64,000 bases of DNA from Trichuris trichiura (GCA_037903355.1 JBAJFE010000014.1:3100001-3164000); one strand, 5' to 3'. Shown: positions 11,297 to 21,961, counted from the stretch's first letter. Numbers and translations: made by a program. The notes: a model not told the origin generated them from the letters alone.

Positions 11297-12218
11297 ATGA
11301 GTGAAACCGTTTTACAACGTTGTCGTCAGTATTTCTCCAGCGAGCTCGGCTTTGAATGCTACCCTTTCAAGGTAAGCAACAGCCTTGCCCTTTACTACAT
11401 TTGGGTGAATCCTTCTCTCAGGTTGGTTGGTACAACGAATTGGTAGGACAGCCATTTCGATTAGCCTACGATGCAGACGTGCTCGCCGTGCTTGTGATCA
11501 ACACGCCAAAGATGTTTACAAATCTATTTTGGCCATGGCTGAGAAGTAAAGGATGTGATAATTTGGACGCTATCAGAGATCCTATCGATTCCTGTATGAC
11601 TCAGTTCATTCAGCAGTTCGTCCAGGTAGCTTCATTGTATAGTTTGCCGGCTATTTGACATATTTCTTCTAGAGTTTGAACTCTAAATGTATCGCAATAC
11701 AAGACTTCGATATGACGCCGACTCGACGGCCAAAAGTCTTAATGAATGTTGCTGGTCATGTCAGCGGTGCCGCATGCTATTATCAGCGCTCAGATTTAGC
11801 TTTTGATCCTTGGGATTATAATAAAGTAGGTTTTCGTTGATTAGTATTTGGTATTTCAAACATTTACTCTTCTCCTTAGCGAATTGCGGGTTTAACGCTT
11901 CATCCGAATTACGGTGGATGGTTTGCCTATCGTGCCGTTTTCTTTTTTCCGGATCTCCTTGTTCCTTGCCTAGTTCGACCTCAAGTTGAACGCCTTTTGG
12001 ATACCGATGAAAAAATCATTGATGCACTTCAAAAATACAATTTTTCCTGGAAGACGGCCGCCTACCGAGACGTGCAACCGGTATCTGAAAGGTACGATGA
12101 CAGGCAACGCGAATACTTCAGTACTCCACCGTCGATGAGGCGAGCATTATTGCAGCAGTGGATTCTTGAAGACAAGCAAAACGGCGTTATCCAAGGTCAG
12201 CCAATCCTCAAGGATTAA
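11297..12218 (+). CDS. MMACHC: MMACHC (cblC) cobalamin-processing chaperone/reductase
   Basis: Four exons (11297-11371, 11422-11625, 11673-11825, 11880-12218) with introns of 50, 47 and 54 nt, all phase 0, encode 256 residues. The family strips the upper axial ligand from cobalamin and hands the cofactor to methionine synthase and methylmalonyl-CoA mutase. Diagnostic blocks in order: GFECYPF, VGWYNEL, PTRRPKVLMNVAGHVSGAA then YYQRSDL, FDPWDYN, LHPNYGGWFAYRA, and YRDVQPVSERYDDRQREYF then STPP. The C-terminus is shorter than the human protein, lacking its Pro-rich tail. AATAAA lies at 12381. No stops or shifts; the call is firm. Confidence 0.96.
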
Positions 12219-12389
12219 AAACAGAAATGCTCAAGTAAAATTGTGGGAGAGTTTTCAAGCTTAATGCATTGTTCAGGAGTTGTAGCCAACGCGAAGCGTT
12301 GCAGTGGTGCTAGTTGACCTGTTACTTTTATCTGAAATGTTACTATTCATACCTCGTACTTGTTAGAAAATCTCTTTTCCAATAAATCT

Positions 12390-14840
12390 GTTTACTGGCC
12401 ATTGTGGAAATGTTCATTGCTCATGATGACGCTTTTTTCCCTGCATTTTGTCAAACATGTGCATTATTTTTGTCTTTGACAACTGTTATCTGTTTTCATG
12501 TATTATCACGTGGATTGCGTATGAACGTGCAGCAACTTGTTGTGACGTTCATATTGTAGCGGGAGGTGAACAGTAGTCTTGCCTTGCAGGTTTTACCACT
12601 TGCCATGTAATAGTCGGCCTTGATTAATATGACGGCACTTTTCGCCATATTCCGTATTATTTTGTACTGTTAATATCCGTGTCACTGAAGTTACAGCGCG
12701 CAGTACGAGTTAAGAACGTCTCTAAAACTGCGATTTCTTCGTCTGCTTATTTGGGTAGAAAATCCTGTTTGCGGCGTTACTGTCCCAAATTGCATCTTTT
12801 TATGGTCTGATGCATTGAACGGCTTAAAGTGGTAACTCCAGTCGGATGCTTTTATCGTATTACGTGAATCAGTATCATACAGAGTAAATAACTTTATTAC
12901 TGAAATGTCCCGTTATAACAAGCACCAAAGTTTGGCAACTGGAGTTTTCGCGTAACACCTGCACCCGTTTTCAACTGATATCGAAGAGAGAATTCTAAAG
13001 AGCTGTTTTCGAATCATTGTCATGCGTTAAATCGACACGCCTCCGTTTCTCTGTCTTTCATCTTCCTGCCCTAACTGACAAAAGGTTGAAAGGTAGTGAA
13101 ATATGTCTAGCATTCATTACGAAATAGCACGTGTTCTTGAAAAAGTTGAATTCTGACGTTATTTGTCTGCGTTATATTTGCCATTCACGCAATGGTCACA
13201 TGCAGACTTGCACATTCTTTTACATTTCGTCAGCCGAAAAAGGAAACAAGGAGCCCTGCTTTTAGCTTCTTCCATGAAGTTTTTGTATGGAACAGGTTTT
13301 TCCACAATCGCACGAGCATAAAACTTCCCTTCGTAGTAAGAAAACCGATTTAAAGATAACACCTGACTGTATAAAATTAACGTAGCTGTTATAGTTTGCA
13401 GAAAATTAGTTTCGTATCCGAAAATTAAATTTTAAGGGCAAAATACTTCCGGATGTGTTTTTCTCCCGAAAGCCCGTCACAATGCCATTTGCTGAGATAG
13501 TCAGATGCTTGATGTCAATACTGAACTGTTTACTGCTTTTTATATGCAACTTCTTCTGCTTGCCAAAGCACTAATGATACCCATAAGGTAGCAGCATAGT
13601 CTGGGTCTGACACTGCTGTTTGTAGCTGCCGCTGGTGGGAATGCGACTGCACTTTTATGAAGCCGCAGAAGGTATATTTTTCAAGGTCATGTTTACTTGA
13701 AGCAAAATGATGGTATTGGGCAATTTTGGAAAGTTTGGAGTCTTGTTCCTGTGATGAATGCATCGGCAACTGTTGCCAGATTGAGTGAACATAGTCTGAT
13801 GGAAGTGGCTTATACTCATTAATTCTCAAGGACTTCGAAATCTTCTTTAAGCATGAGGAACGAAGTAGCACCAGTACAAAGTTATTTCCGCCTGTGTTTG
13901 TAATGGCTAAGTTTTCCTTCGATTTAAAGTGTCCCTGTTCGTTCAGTCTTGTTCAAGTGAATGAAGTTCATGACGTACAGCGGAGTAAATATGTGGTTCA
14001 GCCCTTAATTTTAACAGCTTTATCCTGGCCAGTGTAGGTTAGGCCGTGTTCCACTGATGGTACCAAATTCATTAAAGTAATTATTTCGAAATGGGTGCGA
14101 AATTTAATCAGATTTCACTGGCACAGTATATCGGCAACTGACGAGCCTACACGATGCACATGTTGTAGAAGCAAAATACGCTAGCCTGTCCAAAGTTGGC
14201 CAGTACGTTTATTCTATCTTTAACAGCGATATCTTTGGATTTTACAGCGTTATCTTCGAAAACTTCATAAAGACGGAGTAACGCTATGACTAATGTCACG
14301 CGTAATCATTTGTGTCAATTTTTTCCTAATTCTACTACAGTATAAGACGAGTGGTTCGAACTCCAGAGCAGGCAGAAATCCTGAATTAGTCAGAAAAATC
14401 ATAAGCGCTTGCGTGGGCCGTATTTCCTTCTTATAGCTGCGAAATAAAGGACACGTTTGGTGTACGGAAATAATTCCGCGTTGATATCCCACTATCTATG
14501 CATCGCTGTAGAGCAGCTCTCAAGTATCGTCAGCTGACCGTATTTCTTCCCCTTCTCTAATTTTTACAGCAGTGCTCCTGTCAACTGCTCGATGATTTTG
14601 TTGAAAGAACCACATAATCTATCCGTTAGTTCTGCACACATAATAAGCACAGGTTCTGATTGTTCTGTCCTATTAATGGTTCAGCTAACTTTTGGTTCCG
14701 TTTGTTTCGCGATAATAAATTATATACTGGTCTACTCCAAACTCCGACCTAAGCTCCCAGACACCCTGGCCATATAGTAGCAGCCGGCTTGAATAAACGA
14801 ACTGACCAGACCTGCGCCTAAAATATTCAGCGAAAGACTA
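12390..14840. other. intergenic with unassigned minus-strand frames
   Basis: The largest open frames are 13530-13871 (113 residues, minus) and 13159-13362 (67 residues, minus, Cys/Lys-rich end). Neither matches a family I know, and no convincing splice chain joins them. A GGTTCGAACTCC box at about 14352 lacks the rest of a tRNA. The remainder is featureless by eye. Confidence 0.45.
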
Positions 14841-14849
14841 TTCAAGGAA

Positions 14850-16220
14850 ATGACTTTAGCTCAATTTTTAAACGCAACGATGATGACCTTTTCGAACTTA
14901 CGATGAATTGAAAAGACGAATACTTGTTTAACCACCTTAACAGCACACTCCAAAAAAATCATTTTTACCATTGAAGATGAGCCTAAAAATTTTAGTAACT
15001 ACGCAAACCTTCACCTAATCACTGTCAATTGCTCGGGGAGGGGCTTCATACTTCGATGATTCCTGCGCTGTCATTAGCGCCGGACAAAACCCCAAAGCAT
15101 CGTTATCATCCCATTTTTGCAAACAAAAACCTGCATTAAAAATGAAGTTCCACCAAACGGGCGTGTGAAAGATCATCATGTTGATACGGAATTACTTGGG
15201 ACAATAACTTGAGCACATAAGAAGGACGTTTAAGAAAAATGGGTAACCTACCCGTCTCATCAACTCAATAATTTGGCGAAAACTGGAGGGTAGGACAAGA
15301 AAGTAAGTATATGCTTCAGGCCCGCGCCTCATCCTTCCTCACAACGCAAGCCTGGAAAAAAAATAAACGGTTTGGAAAAACAGATGAGCTTCAAGGTCTT
15401 GTTCAAAGGAAACACAAACCTCCGTTCCATTCTACGCAACGACAGTGAGAAGGTGCTCTTGGACCAGTGTCCTGAAGTGGTTTACGAAATAAAACGTGAC
15501 TGTTCAGCCTCATATGTTAGGGAAACGGGTAATACATGAGCACACACATCCCGGGAGCACAGGAAGACCTTAACGTGTTACAGGAATGCAGTTAACCAAC
15601 CGAACAGAGAACCCTCCAATGCATCACGTGGACAGCCGCCGGCGCTTGACCCGTGAGACGCGATGGAGCAGGTTGCTCAGACGTCAGCAGTAGCACAACA
15701 TGCAACGCAATGTGCAGGCCAACTGCAGGTAAAGGTGTTCTGCAAAGGGAGCTAATTTATGGTTAGGAAAATAAAAGAAGCACTTGACGTAAAATATAAT
15801 TCAAACGTTAATAGGCACAGTGGAATCGCACTGAGCTATTCCTGGGTCAACATCAACAGAGCCACACATTGTTGCCTCTTACGAGATTTATCTGCATTTA
15901 AACAAGAATTCTTCTCGACGGTTTCTTGGGACCAGAAGAATCCCCCGTTAATCTAATTCTCCCTATTGGTTTTTATTTCCCCAAAAATCCCGCCTCCCCT
16001 GATTTCCGTTGCATTTCCCCTTCCTCTGCCCTTTCTCCATTTTTTTAATGCAGTACCCCCTCTAAAACGTCCCAAAATCGCGTCCTTTAAAGTAATCAGT
16101 CTGGCTAACGATGTGCTAGCAGACGGTCTGCCTTTCGTTATGCGCTGAAGACGGGAATTGGTGATTACCGAAAACTTCGCCAATAAAACATTTAATGGGT
16201 AGTAATTCTGTATCAACATT
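14850..16220 (+). pseudogene. Penelope-like element relic (RT end + GIY-YIG + tail)
   Basis: Decayed coding text in several frames: around 14925 a block like YLFNHLNSTLQK (end of the RT domain), 15376-15560 reading SFKVLFKGNTNLRSILRND then VVYEIKRDCSASYVRETGNT, the linker plus GIY-YIG-type endonuclease block (Gly of the usual VGETGNT is Arg here), and 15759-15880 KIKEALDVKY ... GIALSYSW, the usual C-terminus. Many stops and shifts separate them. The relic ends in the tail shared with 80-230, including a hammerhead-like motif at 16145. Inactive. Confidence 0.75.
16145..16178 (+). ncRNA. hammerhead-like ribozyme core (decayed candidate)
   Basis: CTGAAGA at 16145-16151, hairpin GGGAAT / ATTACC with one mismatch, then GAAAAC. 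It sits in the 3' tail of the Penelope relic just upstream, so the element type is supported by adjacent coding sequence. Confidence 0.4.
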
Positions 16221-16405
16221 ATGAACAAAAACCTGCTTTACTTTGGTAGCACTCAGATAATTCAAAACAGAGTTAACTTCGCTTCTATCATCATGAAAAA
16301 CAATCCTGTTGCCAATCCCATTTGCAATGAAGTAGAATTTGAAACTGTCGGGTGCTGTTCAACAGTTCACCTGGTCTCAAAAATGACAACGCTACAGTGC
16401 CATTC
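16221..16405 (+). pseudogene. left part of an unidentified ORF split by the gypsy insertion
   Basis: The open frame before the gypsy element is in register with the frame that continues at 19706 if the 3.3-kb element and one CATTC copy are removed. The left part (at least from the ATG at 16291) includes PICNEVEFETVGCC and ends at the insertion. I do not recognise the protein. It could be a host exon or part of an older repeat. The broken frame is described here only by its coordinates. Confidence 0.35.
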
Positions 16406-16604
16406 TAATAAGTTCCAAGCAAAAGTTTACTCTCCAGAGCGTACAAGATAAACACAACCAACAGTCACACCTCCGTTCTACACCCCACCTTAATCCTCTG
16501 AAATGAGGTTCTCTGTGTTGTTCGTGGTCAACGCTAGAGGCAGCCGTGTGGCTATAGCCCTGCCAGTCCCTTGGCCCTGTGTAGCGTTGTCACGGGACAC
16601 AACA
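16406..16604 (-). repeat. gypsy 3' LTR
   Basis: Starts TGTTGTGTCCCGTG on the minus strand and ends in TTATTA; collinear over its full 199 bp with the 5' LTR. The right neighbour is the polypurine tract. Confidence 0.93.
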
Positions 16605-16615
16605 TCCGTTCCCCC

Positions 16616-18035
16616 CTAAAAGACGTAGTCTTCCAGATACCGCGGCCGACGACGATTCCGCGCCGGTCGTTCCTGTACGGCCGGCTCCTGTTCCACAACT
16701 TCTCGAGGTGTGGCCGTTGTTGCTCCCGGCGAAGCTAACTCTGTTGGGGAAAGGCAGGGAGCCCCAGATTCCTTCTCCTCATGCGAGTTCATACGAGGTT
16801 CATGCGACTCTGGTTCCTTCGCAGGAATGTCCATACTGACTGACTGTGGCCTCAGTACCTCGACCGCGGTTCTTCTCTCGCCGTCAGCATCTTCTGTGGG
16901 TGCTCCATTACCCCTATACCGTAGGTGGTCAATTGACCGACGCCAACGTAGGTCCAGTTGAGGCAGCTCGACCCAGTACGATCGTGGGGAAATGACTTCC
17001 TGTATCACGCCGTCCATTTAGCAGTCGAATGTGCCTGAAAGTCTCGAGCCCAAACACGGTCGCCCACCTTGAAACTTCGAGCCTTCTTGTTGTCCCTTCC
17101 CGCTAAATTTGTGGCATCCTCTTCCTGTGCCTTTACCGTAGACGTCCACAAATCTGGATGCAAATTATCCAGCGGAGACTTCGGACGCCGACGTAGTAGG
17201 ATTTCTGCAGGTGAGACCGCCGTCGCCGAGTGGGGCGTGAGCCTATAATTCAGTAAAAAGCTGCTGAGCGCTATTCTCCATTTGTCTGGCGCCATGGCTC
17301 GCAGTGCCTGCTTCGTCGTATGGACTAGTTTTTCTACCTGGCCGTTTGAGGCGGGATGGTATGGTGCGATCCTCAGGAATTTTATCTTGTTGGCCGAGCA
17401 AAACGTGCGGAAATGTTTTGAATCAAAAGAAGGTCCGTTATCTGAGACCAGAACATCTGGCAGTCCGTGGGTGCCGAACAGCCGCGCTAAGCAATAGATC
17501 ACCTGCCTGGAGTCTGTTGACGACACCGGTTCTACTTCTAGCCATTTCGAATGGGCGTCAACAACCAGTAGATACATTTTGCCTTGGAATGGCCCCGCGA
17601 AATCGATATGGATCCTAGACCAAGGCCGCGGTGACCAATTCCAAATTCGAGGTGGTGCTGTTGGCGGCCTGTCCTTATGCTGCTGACAGCCGTTACAATT
17701 GGTGACCCATTGCTCAATTTCACTATCTATCCCTGGCCACCACACGTAGCTTCTAGCTAGTGCCTTCATGTGAGCCATTCCAGGGTGAGCATCGTGCGGC
17801 ACTTCCAAGATACTCCGTTGGAGCTTCCTCGGAATGATGACCCTCGAACCCCATAGTAAACAGCCACGGGATGCCGACAGCTCCTCGCGGCGTTTGACAA
17901 ACTGGGTGAACTTGTCGCCCTGGGCCACGCTCGGCCAGCCCCGTAAGACCCAGTGCAGTAGGCGGGACAATACGGGATCCTTACGGGTTAGTTTGGCCAC
18001 TGTATTGGCGTCTAGTAGCTTCACTTCGCCTACAT
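16616..18035 (-). pseudogene. gypsy integrase (with one frameshift near 17010)
   Basis: Two overlapping frames (17005-18048 and 16616-17017) make up the integrase. Visible in order: the HHCC zinc finger (HPGMAH..., then CNGCQQHKD), the DDE core with HIDFAGPF, VLVSDNGP and NGQVEKLVHT, where D, D and E are all present, and the VGDRVWARDF C-terminal fold. At about 17005-17017 the frame shifts by one and resumes as GVIQEVISPRSYWVEL, followed by a Pro/Glu-rich tail ending beside the polypurine tract. The enzyme would have joined the cDNA to host DNA. The frameshift and upstream insertion make it non-functional as it stands. Confidence 0.9.
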
Positions 18036-18251
18036 CAGTGTTTCTCAACGTGGGCCCTGGGGCCCCCTGGGGGGGCCTGGGAGATTTTAGGGGAGCCCTG
18101 GAAGCCAGGGGGCCCTAGAGGGAACCCTGGAGGATAATGCGGCAGGACATTGTCCCAATAAACGGTGGGCCCTGACAAGGCCTAGGGGAACCCTGGTGGG
18201 CCCTGACAAGGCCTAAGGGAGCCCTGGGGCAAAAAAGGTTGAGAAACTATG
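18036..18251. mobile_element. hAT MITE inserted in the gypsy pol gene
   Basis: A 216-bp insert beginning CAGTGTTTCTCAACGTGGG and ending AAAAAAGGTTGAGAAACTATG, flanked by the perfect 8-bp duplication GCCTACAT (18028-18035 and 18252-18259), the hAT signature. Both ends match the 3.3-kb hAT element at 53738-57067 (CAGTGTTTCTCAACCTGGG ... GGTTGAGAAGCTATG), including the internal GGTGGGCCCTGACAAGGCC motif, which is doubled here. It is therefore an internally deleted relative probably mobilised by that family. Very GC-rich, GGGCCCT-type repeats fill the interior. Confidence 0.95.
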
Positions 18252-18266
18252 GCCTACATCATCTTC

Positions 18267-19481
18267 CTATTCGTCTCCCACGATCAAAACATCAACGAAC
18301 AGAGGAGCTTCGGCGAACTTCTCGCCTGTTGAGTCCCCGCCAACCTCGCTGGTAGGAAGGGGAAGTCTGCTTAGTCCGTCAGCGTTGCCAATTGCCTTTC
18401 CGCTGCGGTATACCAAACTGACGTCGTAAGCAGTCAGGAACAATCGCCATCGGAGCATCCTAGCTGACATTACTGTAGGAGTTGGCTTTTTAGTGGCCAG
18501 TAATCCTAATAGCGGCCGGTGGTCCGTGACGGCTGTGAAATGTCGGCCGAACAAGTATTGATGGAAGTTTTTAATACCGAACACAAGAGCTAACGCTTCT
18601 TTGTCGATCTGGCCATACTTCCTTTCCGCTTTTGATAGCGTTCGCGAAGCAAAGGCTACCACTTTTTCTTCACTGTTCTCCACCTGGCTCAGTACAGCTC
18701 CTAGCCCGTAATCTGACGGGTCGCATGCCAAGACTAGTGGTTTGGTTCCGTCAAAGTGAGCTAGCACCGCGTTTTCCGTCAGCAGGTCTTTCGCGGACTC
18801 AAACGCCGCCCGTTTTTTCAGCCCCCATCGCCAATGTACCCTTGAGGGCGCGTCCAAAAGGCGGTGGAGCGGCTCCAACGCAGTTGCCTTCTTCGGTAAG
18901 AAAACTGAATAAAAATTCAACATACCCAAGAAGGCCTGTAGTTGCTTCACGTCTTTGGGCGGCGGGGCTAACTTGATGGCCTTGAGCTTTTCTTCAGTCG
19001 GATGGATACCGTGTTTGGTCACCCGAAACCTCAGAAATTCCATTTCGTTAGCCGCGAAGCAACATTTTTCTTTGTTGAGCCGAAGGCCATTATCAGCTAG
19101 CACCCTAAGTACCTGGTCCAGTCGCTGGTTATGCTCCAGTTCTGACTTCCCCGTTACTAGGATGTTATCCAAGTACGATTTAACACCCGGAATACCTTGC
19201 AGCAATGTTTCCATTAGACGTTGAAAGATTCCGGGAGCGACGTCCACTCCGAATGGTAATTGTTTCATTCGGCGCAGACCTTTCGGTGTGTTCAACGTTA
19301 GCACGTCTGCTGATTCTTTGTCCAACGTCAATTGCTGACACGCTTCAGCAAGGTCGAGTTTCGAAAACCATGCCCCCCCCCCAGCGAGGACCGTCATCAT
19401 TTCCGCTACCATAGGTATGGGGTAGACATCTTTCCTCGTTACCAAGTTGACGGTCGCGCTGTAATCTCCGCAGATACGCAC
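18267..19481 (-). pseudogene. gypsy reverse transcriptase / RNase H, N-terminally truncated
   Basis: A 404-codon frame opening in the middle of RT (RICGDYSATVN), so the start given is only the frame edge, not a real initiation codon. RT shows FSKLDLAEACQQL, LPFGVDVAPGIFQ and SYLDNILVTG: the catalytic YxDD box reads YLDN, so the second Asp is lost. RNase H follows with LACDPSDYGLGAVL, EKVVAFASRTLS, IDKEALALVFG and VTDHRPLL. An in-frame TAG at 18267-18269 separates it from integrase, with the MITE just beyond. With gag and protease missing as well, the copy cannot act autonomously. Confidence 0.92.
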
Positions 19482-19501
19482 ATCTCACCCTCGTCGCCAG
19501 T

Positions 19502-19700
19502 TAATAAGTTCCAAGCAAGAGTTTACTCTCCAGAGCGTACAAGATAAACACAACCAACCGTCACGCCTCCGTTCCACACACCACCGTAATCCTCTGAAAT
19601 TAGGTTCTCTGTGTTGTTCGTGGTCAACGCTAGAGGCAGCCGTGTGGCTATAGTCCTGCTAGTCCCTTGGCCCTGTGTAGCGTTGTCACGGGACACAACA
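19502..19700 (-). repeat. gypsy 5' LTR
   Basis: 199-bp partner of the LTR at 16406-16604, bordered on the right by target duplication CATTC and on the left (inside) by the candidate primer-binding site. Confidence 0.93.
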
Positions 19701-19705
19701 CATTC

Positions 19706-19931
19706 AGTGAGAAATCTGGAGCAATCTATTTCACCAAACATCAAAGATTCGGCTTATGGATGGGCGAAACTGGAAACAGATTTGTGGAAAATTTCAGGAA
19801 CGAACGCTTATCGGGTGCAGTTCGCTGCAATAAGGCCAAAAGACGGATTGGATAGCTCAGGTGAAAAGCAGAAAAGGAAATCTCAATCATTTGAACTCTC
19901 TGTGGTGATGAATGAAGAGGAAGAGATGTAA
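19706..19931 (+). pseudogene. right part of the unidentified ORF split by the gypsy insertion
   Basis: Continues in register with the frame ending at 16405. It encodes about 75 residues including YGWAKLETDLWKISGTN and RVQFAAIRPKDG, a Lys/Arg patch (EKQKRKSQ) and an acidic end before a TAA. No family recognised. The high-complexity peptide argues against chance, but whether it was a host gene cannot be decided here. Confidence 0.35.
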
Positions 19932-19934
19932 ACC

Positions 19935-21489
19935 AGGTGTAGACAGCGGATTTTGGACAAGTTTGGCCAGTAACTTGAGTATTTTTCTTGATGATTTATC
20001 GAAAACACCAGTGATGACTTCAGATTCATAAATGCTGTCGGATAACGGAGTTGGCAATCATGTAACTTTAAACTCCATTTCTACTTTTCATCGACTGTCC
20101 CAGGCATTTGCACCAATCTACCATGCGAAGCTGTCTAACTTTCTTTCTTCCTGCTGAAGGTGGTACGAGCATGGTGCCAAAAGTTTCGGAGAATAAGACT
20201 CACTTTACATCGGTCAAAGTTACAGGAAGCAAAATGAGTCCGAAGACTTTTACCAAATATTGATTATTAATCGTTATGGTAATACCACATACATAGCAAA
20301 TTCCATTAGATTTCTTGCTTTCAGTTCGACAACTTTAAGGTAAATCATGATACCTTACGTGTTAGACCAGCTGGTGACGGTTTCCAAGCAAAAATAAACC
20401 AACATGAATGTGTAGTACAGCTGAAATAATCTTTTGCTGAAGATATAGTCACCAAAAGTACCGCTGCTCTATTGTGTCGGAAGGCGATAATTATTGGAAC
20501 TAGGCTACACATGCACTTTCGTCCAAAGGTTTTGGAACTTATTCGATTTCTGTAGGAGCGCAGTATGACACTCGAACGTTTTATCGAAACGATCAGACTA
20601 CCGACGACAACAGAAACGACCAGACCGCCATAAAAACGATTAAAAATGCGTTTTCTGCAGTACAAATTCAACTCTTTAGAAAAAAGTTCGAATCTTAATA
20701 ATTCACAGAATTTGGAATAATTAATGGACGCCTTTGTGCACACTGTTAGAAGACTACTGCTCGAATGGATCAATGCACAATTCTTCTCAAGGTAGGTTAA
20801 AACCTGCAAATCTTTTATGCATCTTCGTATCCCGTCAAGGTTGTCCTTCCGTGCGTCTTGTATCTAAGTTTCAACATATAGTAAGTGGCATTTAATTTGT
20901 AGTTCTTACATTTAGTTCATAGTCCGACGAATTTCTCTTTGCGTAGATTTACATTCGCACAGTTGTTCTCTTGAAATTGCTTTATTGCTTTCATGATTGT
21001 CAATACCCGAAACTAAACGCTTACCGTACAAAAGTGTAACTTCTACGTTCTGCGTTCTTTGTAGCGATAATTGACCACCTAGATTGTGTCTTTAAAAGAT
21101 CAAGGAAGAAAGATTAAATAAAATCATTCTGAAGCTTTATTAAGTTTCAAATGAAAAACTAAGAACCTTCGGGATAATAAGAGAGATAACTGTCTTGTTA
21201 TTCGGTGTACGTGATTTTTCAAGTCGCAATTATTTATTTATTAAGGTTTGCAAATATTGCCGCATCCTCAGGGCGGGGTTTGACTATTAAACCATGTGCG
21301 TTGAAAATCGGGTTCTTCATATGATATATGAATTGCACGTACCTAATCTTAATAGAACTATCCAGTCGTTTGAGCCCATAACAATTTGGCTTCCTGAAAA
21401 TATATTTTTTTCATAACCAATGTTGAACATTCATAATAGTAGCTGAATATTAAAAAGCTATGTTTAAATCATTACTTGCTGTTTTCTAG
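19935..21489. other. intergenic; one unassigned frame
   Basis: The 154-residue minus-strand frame 20345-20809 is unrecognised, rich in Ser/Cys/Val, and without a splice or homology argument. The stretch ends at the TTTTCTAG acceptor before the COX14-like gene. Confidence 0.45.
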
Positions 21490-21493
21490 GCTT

Positions 21494-21724
21494 ATGCTTT
21501 TTAACAAACCGCAAAGTCGTGGGAACCTTCTGCTGGACAAACTTCACAAAGCCACTGTTAATTGCCTTCTTGGCTCATCAGTTATTCTTGGAATTTTTCT
21601 AACCTATCAGGTTTATGACTTTTGGGTGCGCGTAAGACCTAAAGTGAAAGCGGAAGTAGCCTTCGCTCAAGAACAGTTTTTGAAAGAGGCTGGCGGTAAT
21701 TCCCCAGAAGATTCATTTGAGTGA
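21494..21724 (+). CDS. small single-pass mitochondrial membrane protein, COX14-like
   Basis: 76 residues from the ATG at 21494, which lies 4 nt after a strong acceptor-like TTGCTGTTTTCTAG (21476-21489), probably a cis or spliced-leader trans-splice site. One hydrophobic segment (about residues 23-39, CLLGSSVILGIFLTYQV) is preceded by KLHKAT and followed by YDFWVRVRPKVKAE, a layout like COX14 (helix then a basic VRVYHYF-type segment), which helps cytochrome c oxidase subunit I assembly. Identification is tentative because the family is tiny and diverged. Its stop is 18 nt before the start of the next gene on the same strand. Confidence 0.6.
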   Translation: MLFNKPQSRGNLLLDKLHKATVNCLLGSSVILGIFLTYQVYDFWVRVRPKVKAEVAFAQEQFLKEAGGNSPEDSFE

Positions 21725-21742
21725 AATGCATACAAAACATTT

Positions 21743-21961
21743 ATGTTGTGGAATGAACGAAAGCGCCGTATCTACTTAAATATAACGAAACCACGCAACG
21801 CGGCCATGTTTGGTCTTGTTACTGGTATGATTTTGGAGCTGGTGAAGATTCACTGGATTGTTGGTGGGGACAGTAAGGTCAGCTTTTACCAAGTCTTTAC
21901 CGAGAAACAACTTCAACGACAGCTGGACTCCTTTCGAAAAGAACTTGAAGCAGCAAAGTAA
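21743..21961 (+). CDS. UQCC5/SMIM4-like complex III assembly factor
   Basis: 72 residues. The pattern RRIYLNITKPRNAAMFG, a single hydrophobic stretch LVTGMILELVKI, then VSFYQVFTEKQLQRQLDSFRKE matches SMIM4/UQCC5 (about 70 residues: FG..., FxLGGTxE, ETFYDVYRRKASERQ), an inner-membrane factor for cytochrome bc1 assembly. It begins 18 nt after the stop of the COX14-like frame, with no AG in the gap to act as a splice or trans-splice acceptor, so both frames must lie on one mature mRNA or the second uses an acceptor inside the first. AATAAA at 22019-22024 closes the unit. Confidence 0.7.
   Translation: MLWNERKRRIYLNITKPRNAAMFGLVTGMILELVKIHWIVGGDSKVSFYQVFTEKQLQRQLDSFRKELEAAK

Larger units (their letters stand above)
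16406..19700 (-). mobile_element. Ty3/gypsy LTR retrotransposon, deleted copy
   Basis: Two direct 199-bp LTRs (16406-16604 and 19502-19700) differ at about nine positions (roughly 95% identical). The element is flanked by a perfect 5-bp target duplication, CATTC, at 16401-16405 and 19701-19705. On the minus strand the 5' LTR is followed by a possible primer-binding site (TGGCGACGAGGGTGAG, ending near 19500) and the 3' LTR is preceded by a polypurine tract (AGGGGGGAACGGA, 16605-16617). Gag, protease and the first part of RT are absent: RT starts almost directly after the primer site. A hAT MITE interrupts pol. RT style (K02A2.6-like) suggests the Mag lineage. Confidence 0.95.

Noticed and set aside
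14340..14365. GGTTCGAACTCC, a tRNA B-box-like string
   Set aside because: No A box, acceptor stem or anticodon arm could be placed upstream.
20345..20809. 154-residue open frame (minus)
   Set aside because: No homology, low-complexity hydrophobic composition, no splice support; length is possible by chance in this sequence.
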